NCBI GenBank assembly: GCA_023653785.1
Contig: JAMKCH010002896.1
Span: forward strand, 31,590-95,589
DNA length: 64,000 nt
Direction of reading: 5' to 3'
Source: Ophioderma brevispina
Taxonomy: Eukaryota; Echinodermata; Ophiuroidea; Amphilepidida; Ophiodermatidae
Shown: one piece after another, positions 58,273 through 64,000 of the stretch
Layout of the letters: each line of letters starts with the position of its first letter
How positions within the stretch are numbered: the first letter of the stretch is position 1
The notes under the pieces: model-generated
What the model was told of the DNA's origin: nothing
Database searches by the model: none
The model's input: only the letters and a program-made list of their open reading frames with translations
Position numbers and translations under genes: made by a program

Positions 58273-59305
58273 TTGTCCTGAAATATTTTTCTCATATAAA
58301 TTTTCTATTTTATTTTTAAACTAGTTTAGTACACGACAAGCTAAACCCGACAAGCCTGTCCAAATATAGCGCAAAATTTTGCAGTTACAATCTTGAAAAC
58401 AGGGCTGTAAAGAGGCGCCAGCAAAATGTCATTATCGGTTAACAAAATGACCTAGAATCCAATTTTCTAAATGCTCTTAAAATGTACACGTATCTAATGC
58501 ATGAAGCTAGCCAGAACAGGTGTCCAATATACCGTGCACTTGCTTTATTAATTTTAATGGGACCTTTTCATAATAAAAGAGATTTTGAGGAACGCAACAT
58601 TATATGTTAAGGGGTTTACGTATTTCTATTATTTTATTTTTATTCCCTCCAAACTTAAAATTTTCTTTCTTTTCACTCTTTTAAGTGGAATTTTACTTCC
58701 TTCTCGGCCAACAGATAGTGGAAAAGGACAGTTGTATTTTTTCATGCAAGGTAGATCATTTTATGCTCTCAAAACTACCAATCCCTGCCTTGAAATTTAA
58801 TGGCATCCCAATATGTTTGTAGCCTATGATTTAGTAAAGGAAAAACGTTCAGTTCCTGAAGGTATGTTCCCGCTGAATTGAAAATCCGGCGATCGGTAAA
58901 GTACAGGGCTTATTGGTGTCAGACTACATAATAATACAACTCAATGTAAATAAGTTTTTGTTGTATGGAAAAGTGTTTTCAAATCAAATGCTTCGTTGTT
59001 GATTTATAGTGTGTTTTCAGTAGTAATGTCTTACTGTGTAGGAACTATGTATCCTGGTTAACTATTGTTAAATAAGTAAATACAAACATAAATACACGCT
59101 GCTGTGATTCAAAAGTGAACAAACTTTTCTGCTGAGTAAGATCTTATCCAGGTGCCCCACGATTCCAACATATACTTGTCTGTTCATAAAAAAGCCGTAT
59201 CACCAACATACCTTAATTTCACAATTTGATTTGAATCCGGAACCTTTCTTTTTGTGTATTACTTACCACCTTACGCATTATAAACATATATACATTTTAC
59301 ATACA
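58273..59305. other. AT-rich interval with no recognised gene
   Basis: The 71-codon frame at 58,585-58,800 has no recognised similarity. Confidence 0.4.
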
Positions 59306-59308
59306 ATA

Positions 59309-60356
59309 TAGCGTGTCCCAAAATCAATGAACTCTTAATTGGTGCTATAATTTCAAAATATGTTAAATTTGAATTTATAAAGCCTAACATTTTATCCACA
59401 TAATGTTCAAATTTCATTGATTTGATTCGTTGGTTTGAGAACAAAAAAAAAAAAAAAAAAACGCGATTATATAAGTACACCACAATTTAATGTCGCCCCC
59501 CCCCCCCCCCCCCCTTTCAGTTCGATATTAATACACAATCAAAACATGCTTAAGTACGTAGATGCGGTTTTATGTTTCTTCTCCTGTCTCTTTCTTTATC
59601 CTTGCTCTTTAGTTATATAGGTTCAATTAACTCAGTATAACCTTGTCAACCTAAATATTAAACATTTAAAGACAACATATCTTTGATAAATGCTAGATAT
59701 GTTCCCTCTTCACACAAGACATCTTTCATAGCATTTGATGCAACTCGAGTTTGATTTTCAGGAGGTTACTTTTGTTATGTTGTTGTTATTGTTTTCAATC
59801 AAAATGGCCAATACCAGAACTAGGAAGTAGTCAACATTCATTAATACGTTCAAAAAATTTTTTCCCATTCATGCGTATATATGAAGTCCCTCCAGCGCAA
59901 TTTACAATATTCATTTTGTCCAGGACACATGTGAGATTAAAACAGTTGAAATTTGCCAAGGTTTCTAGGTTACTATTTCTAATATGATGGTAGGAAGCAA
60001 TATAGGCCCCTAAGTACGATAAACAACCATGGACAACAAAAACCACCGACAATATTTAGTCATTTAATTTTGAAAAAAACCACATCCGGATTAGTACCGA
60101 GAGATTATCGTATTTGAAAGACATTAAATTCAACTTTTCAAGGGTGGAACCCTCTTCAACGAGCTGGGAAACTTGGAATGGCGTAATTTGAGGTAGGGTG
60201 CATAATGCCTTTTTTACACAATGACCGTCTGATACAAATATCGGGACAAGATATAACAAAAGAATTGCCGTTGAATTGTTATCAAATTTGAATAATTGTC
60301 AGTAATTTTGAAATTAGAGCACTAACTGCAGGCTTGCATTTAATTTTTGGGACACT
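59309..60356. mobile_element. Possible decayed TIR element (GTGTCCCAAAA ends)
   Basis: 'GCGTGTCCCAAAATCAATGA' near 59,310 and, inverted near 60,356, 'CAGAGTGTCCCAAAAATTAA' resemble terminal repeats seen in Tc1/mariner-like elements. Interior frames of 61-78 codons have no identifiable DDE motif. An A19 run (59,443-59,461) and a C19 run (59,496-59,514) lie inside. Confidence 0.3.
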
Positions 60357-60469
60357 CTGTAGCAGCCTATACTATATTTACCGCGCTTTAATTCCTAAAA
60401 AAAATGCTAAGCGCCATGAGAAAGTACTGCAAAAGACAGGAACAACAATTATATATAGAGAAAAAAACT
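60357..60469. other. Spacer
   Basis: Short unassigned stretch downstream of the RT fragment. Confidence 0.35.
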
Positions 60470-60930
60470 AAAATTCATGAGGAAAAACAGATTGTGTTTT
60501 TCACAAGTTTGTTGAAAACAATAGAAGGAGAACCAGCTCCTGGAGGATAATGGAGTGTGTTCCACAGTCGTGGTCCAATACTGAAAACAGCTGTAACTGT
60601 GGAACGGTGTTTTTGTTTGTTTTTAGGACACATGAAGTCTTGTTTGATCAACCGATGAACGGAGGTAATGGCGAGAGCTGGTTTGAGTGTGGTATAGAGC
60701 AATATCTGAGGAGAGGTATTCTGGAGCAGAACCATTTAAACATTGGTATAAACAAGCAACTTAAAATTAATAACACTTTGTTTGTTTGCTCGTATCCACA
60801 AGTCATTGGTAATAACACGTTGACGGTCAGGTAACCAATGAAGCTTAGCCAGGTAAGAAGATATGTGCTCAAGTCTTTTGGCTCCGCATATCAGACGTGC
60901 TGCTTTGTTCTGAATAATTTATACTTGTCA
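60470..60930 (-). pseudogene. Non-LTR retrotransposon RT, C-terminal fragment
   Basis: The minus strand reads, across two frames, 'QNKAARLICGAKRLEHISSY' (about 60,918-60,858), 'LAKLHWLPDRQRV' (about 60,858-60,820), then an 86-codon open frame (60,735-60,475) with 'VFSIGPRLWNTL' and 'FNKLVKNTICF' before its stop. This is the stereotyped end of CR1/Jockey-type ORF2 proteins ('LHWLPVRQR...GPRLWNSLP...FK..LKT.LF'). Only the last roughly 150 residues remain, a typical 5'-truncated insertion. The family differs from the relic at 39.7-41.1 kb as far as can be judged. Confidence 0.8.
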
Positions 60931-60946
60931 TCAAAATGGTAAAAAG

Positions 60947-61097
60947 GGTTGACGTTTCATATAGAAGTCCCATTGATGCAAATGAGGTATTACAATTGAT
61001 TCCGTCATGCGCTGTATGACGTTGTGCAGTAGTGCTAGACGGAATGAATGGTAATACCTCATTTACATCAATGGGACTTCTATATGAAACGTCTACC
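60947..61097. mobile_element. Near-perfect foldback element
   Basis: Arms at 60,951-61,005 and 61,038-61,093 are inverted copies of about 55 bp with few mismatches ('GACGTTTCATATAGAAGTCC', 'CATTGATG.AAATGAGGTA', 'TTCCGTC'). The loop is about 30 bp and contains its own GACG/CGTC words. It directly abuts the truncated 5' side of the RT fragment. Confidence 0.85.
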
Positions 61098-61238
61098 AAA
61101 AAAGTATACTGAAAGGGGAAATGGTAGAACGTTCAGCCAAAATATTTTACAGGTGAAATGAGAAAAAAAAACTTTCTAATGATACAAAATCTCAGTTTCG
61201 ATGGTGTGGTGGGACGAGGCTGAGGATCGGGTAGTACC

Positions 61239-61683
61239 CTTGTAAAGGCCAACTCAGAGATTTCCCGTGGATGGCGCCCTCAATTTTCTAACAAATCTTG
61301 TTTCTGTGTGAAATAGCTAAGCTCAAATCGATGTCCTTCAATGTAGAAAATCTCACTAACTCACTCACTCCGTCTACTTCCGTCGAGCTCCTATGATGGC
61401 TCTCCATGTGTGTCTGTTCCATACACTTTCCAATATATTCAGATGCCAGGCCAGTGTCTTCACGTCTCAACTTTATAATAAGATTCCGGATCCGGAATTT
61501 TAATAATACACACTGTCCCATGGTGCAGTTACACACATCGCATGTTCACAACATCAAAACGCAAAATCCAATTCATCTCAAACTTTGGAATTGCGCAGGT
61601 GACTATCTTTAATTGTAGGTGACAATTTTGAAATAATACACAAAAATGTACATTTCGAAATCTCTGAGTCAGCCTTTACGGGA
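61239..61683. mobile_element. TIR element 'TGTAAAGGCCAACTCAGAGA'
   Basis: Left end TGTAAAGGCCAACTCAGAGA (61,241) and inverted right end CGTAAAGGCTGACTCAGAGA (61,680) continue as ATTTC. Length about 445 bp, non-coding. The 82- and 68-codon frames inside are on opposite strands with no motif. Confidence 0.6.
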
Positions 61684-61850
61684 GAGCGCGCAAGTTGAGC
61701 CATTGGATAAGATGACCACTCCATCTATAAAGAAAACATAAAACTCATTTAACTTTACACTGCTATGTAGTTAGTACATGGTATAACACATCCCAAGTAA
61801 AATATATGGGAGCACAGTCTAACGTTTGTTATCAGGGTTTCAGAGTGACC
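61684..61850. other. Spacer
   Basis: No feature recognised. Confidence 0.35.
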
Positions 61851-61851
61851 C

Positions 61852-61900
61852 AAATGATCAAAGGTCATCTAGAGGTCGATTTGAGGTCCATTTCCATAGA
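61852..61900 (+). promoter_or_regulatory. AGGTCA array, copy 1 (nuclear-receptor-like)
   Basis: TGATCA-A-AGGTCA-TCTAG-AGGTCG. It matches the arrangement of the second copy at 62,028 with two sites degraded. Confidence 0.3.
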
Positions 61901-62027
61901 AATGCCCGATACTAAAAATGTGTCTGCGAGTGTGTCCGGCTATGCTTTTCCTTATGCTTTGACATATGGTGCTGATATTTTACATGAAGTCTGACCTTTG
62001 TTTGCAATGTTTTGGTAGTGACCAAAA

Positions 62028-62051
62028 AGGTCAAAGGTCATCTAGAGGTCA
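62028..62051 (+). promoter_or_regulatory. AGGTCA array, copy 2: DR1 plus DR5
   Basis: Three perfect AGGTCA half-sites: 62,028-62,033, 62,035-62,040 and 62,046-62,051. Spacing of 1 (A) and 5 (TCTAG) gives a DR1 followed by a DR5. Known biology: DR1 is bound by RXR heterodimers and HNF4, DR5 by RAR/RXR. Whether it is bound here is unknown. Confidence 0.35.
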
Positions 62052-62098
62052 ATTTGTGTAGAAATGCCTATGACCACCAAATAACAACTTACCCCTCT

Positions 62099-63170
62099 TT
62101 AATCTTCACTTGCGTCCGACTCGCTCTCGCTGTCAGAATCCTCTGCTAATTTAAACAAAATTTGTTCAATTTCAATGTCACAGATGTTCTCTTTATCCCA
62201 ATAAGAGCTCTCCACTTTAAAATTTTTCCACTGCCTCATCAAATGATTTCTTAATTGTCGCCATATTGAATTGTGTACTGTTCCTAGAGCCCTTCATATT
62301 GGCCCATATTGGCTCTTCAGGTCATAGTGGTAAGGAGGCAAACGTACAATTTCACAGGCGTATTTTGTAGCCAGATTGTCAATTTCGTATTTTTGAGCTC
62401 GTGGTTTATTTTGTTTGATGACATTGTAGAGCATTTTGTCGTATATTCGCTATTCCGTCTTTTCAACTATTCTTGTATTTTTGATTGTTTGCTATTGGAT
62501 GTCGAGTGTTTCTCAGCTTTGACGCTATGATAGCTTGCATTATCCAATATGGTAATGGACGCTTTGGCACATGTTTGGAAATAACTGTATTTCCATCCAT
62601 TCTTCGAAATGTTTAGTGTTCATCTCCTTATGATAATCCCCTGGAACGTTTTTTTTTTTTTTGCGAGAAATCTGAACAAATCCATCAACACTTTCAGCAT
62701 GCAGAATTACTAAACGCTATCCTTTCCCCAGTGGTGTTGGGAACCCACCATTTACATCCTATCCTGTCCAACACCTTTTTTCAGTGTGTGACTGGTGTTA
62801 ATTCATGTTTCGTCGAGACATATGATTTGTGAAGGTTCTTTAGTTTTGATCTTTTTACTTTTGCGTAGATATTGATCTCACAATACAACAATTTCGGCTC
62901 TTTCGATCAGGAACTTTCTGCCATTCTGGTGTTCAACCAGACCTGGTGCTTCCAGAGACTCGTTCTCCCACCAATGAAGTTAATATCTTGACAAAGAGTA
63001 GCCAACAGATTATAAATGTGGGAATTCCTTCCCCTGGTGAAATTGATATGCATTCTACGAATGATTGCTTGCCTGTCAAGCCTGTCAAAATCTTCAATGT
63101 TTTGTTTATTTGCAGGGTATCTTCTGCCAACGTTGCTCTGTCTATTATATTCCTGTAGCAGTTTCTACCA
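62099..63170 (-). pseudogene. DDE-type (Tc1/IS630-like) transposase relic
   Basis: Read on the minus strand from about 63,170, across several frames: 'NVGRRYPANKQNIEDFD' (about 63,130-63,080), 'INFIGGRTSLWKHQVWLNTR' (about 62,985-62,925), 'IICLDETWINTSHTLKKGVG' (about 62,826-62,765) with the first catalytic Asp, 'GDYHKEMNTKHFEEWMEIQL' (about 62,640-62,585), 'LDNASYHS' (about 62,549-62,525) with the second Asp, then 'RLPPYHYDL' near 62,330. The expected NPIE motif with the third acid is eroded. The tail 'EDSDSESESDASED' ends at a stop at 62,099-62,101. Acidic C-termini of this kind are common in invertebrate DDE_3-domain transposases. At least five frameshifts; a T14 run interrupts it near 62,650. 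Confidence 0.85.
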
Positions 63171-63300
63171 TATTATGTTGCATTATTTCAAAATCCTGTT
63201 TCAATTTCTATAAATGGAGATTACTCCAAAAATAGGTAAAGAGTGACAAATTCTCAGCAAAGCAAGTCCGAATATAGGCATCTTGGAATGTAAAAAGCTG
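63171..63300. other. Spacer
   Basis: No feature recognised. I could not identify a terminal inverted repeat for the transposase relic. Confidence 0.35.
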
Positions 63301-63304
63301 GGAA

Positions 63305-63405
63305 AAGTCCGTTATTCCGAAGGATTAAGGTTAAGGTTAGGATTAGGGTTATAACGGTCCTTCGGAATGGTCCTTCGAAACAAAAACCCTTCGGAATAAC
63401 GCAAC
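63305..63405. repeat. CCTTCGGAATAACGG satellite, left block, with TTAGGGTTA run
   Basis: CCGTTATTCCGAAGG (63,309) is the inverse of CCTTCGGAATAACG (63,388). Between them is an imperfect 'AAGGTTAGGATTAGGGTTA' run and a mutated satellite unit. The same satellite resumes at 63,923. Confidence 0.65.
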
Positions 63406-63431
63406 TAGCGGTGAATTTGGAATACAGTCCA

Positions 63432-63912
63432 GAAGAAAGCGTACAAGTACGTATACGTACAAGTACGTACATACGTCATAATTTCCCACAATGCAATGCA
63501 ACTTTTTAAAGAAATACATTAGGTTTTAACATTTCACCCCGGGACAGTTTATTTTGACAGTTCTGAAGTTGCAATCTTCACTACATAGAGTTGTAAAGCT
63601 TATCAACAAAATGTATATGGGGATTTTTGATATCTTTTTTCAAATAAAAGATATTAATTAATTAAGAAAATTGATATGACGTCATCAGTGACATTTTTTT
63701 CAATAATTAAATTTCGACACATGAAATCAAAATTTTGACACATAGAATTTGTTTATAATGACGTTTGGCATCAGTTCTGAAATTTTTTATCCTTTCTCAT
63801 CTCAAAACTGAGAATCCCGAGAGGATTTTTTAAAATTCTTTTGTATTTCTTTATAATTTGGTATGACGTATGTACGTACTTGTACGTATACGTATACGTA
63901 CAAGTACGCTAT
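63432..63912. mobile_element. TIR element with TACGTAC-rich ends
   Basis: Left 'GCGTACAAGTACGTATACGT' and inverted right 'GCGTACTTGTACGTATACGT' both continue through 'ACAAGTACGTACATACGTCA' (about 40-48 bp arms). The 390-bp interior is AT-rich and non-coding. The element lies between two blocks of the CCTTCGG satellite. Confidence 0.7.
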
Positions 63913-63922
63913 CGTCTGCACT

Positions 63923-64000
63923 GGAATAACGGTCCTTCGGAATAACGGTCCTTCGGAATAACGGTCCTTCGGAATAACGGTCCTTCGGAATAACGGTCCC
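63923..64000. repeat. 16-bp satellite GGAATAACGGTCCTTC
   Basis: About five perfect head-to-tail units run to the window edge. The array probably continues beyond it. Confidence 0.85.

Overview
This window looks like AT-rich, non-coding, repeat-dominated DNA of an animal genome, most likely an aquatic invertebrate. The evidence is indirect: no intergenic spacing of bacterial type, no intact open reading frame above about 135 codons, long homopolymers, and decayed non-LTR retrotransposons, Tc1/mariner-type transposases and small inverted-repeat elements (MITEs). I cannot name the species. I found no host protein-coding gene, rRNA gene or convincing functional tRNA gene. Every recognisable protein match is a broken fragment of a mobile element.

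Layout. 0-0.6 kb: degenerate tandem repeat. 1.2-4.9 kb: tRNA-like SINE, a DNA-element copy and a reverse transcriptase (RT) relic; 18.1-22.3 kb is an old paralogue of this block, interrupted by about 1.6 kb of younger repeats. 5.4-8.5 and 12.3-13.3 kb: two pieces of one endonuclease-RT retroelement family, separated by 3.9 kb of AT-rich DNA with a minisatellite. 15.9-17.0 kb: a MITE and a second copy of the DNA element. 22.7-23.0 kb: Tc1-like transposase C-terminus. 23.4-25.9 kb: endonuclease fragment of another retroelement, partly duplicated, each copy carrying a MITE flanked by TTAA. 26.4-30.5 kb: two tandem copies of an unrecognised 1.5-1.8 kb unit, each followed by a minisatellite with a unit of about 43 bp. 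30.7-38.6 kb: three inverted-repeat elements in otherwise unrecognised DNA. 39.5-41.1 kb: the best preserved RT relic (minus strand, YADD box intact). 46.7-50.7 kb: MITE, palindrome, RT-linker fragment and a duplicated block with a transposase helix-turn-helix. 52.7-54.4 kb: a cluster of palindromic elements. 55.9-58.3 kb: a dispersed repeat copy and a large inverted repeat with a tandem duplication. 60.5-63.2 kb: RT C-terminus, a near-perfect foldback element, another TIR element and a decayed DDE transposase. 63.3-64.0 kb: a 16-bp satellite enclosing an inverted-repeat element.

How the parts relate. Nothing here forms an operon or pathway. The window records repeated insertion and duplication. 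The most unusual points are three duplications whose first copy ends in a run of 20-23 A, a duplicated 1.5-kb unit punctuated by minisatellite, and a composite AGGTCA array (DR1 plus DR5) beside a dead transposase. Copies often differ by single-base gains or losses, many in homopolymers, so uncorrected long-read error or haplotype mis-joining must be considered before a biological reading. All boundaries were judged by eye and are approximate.
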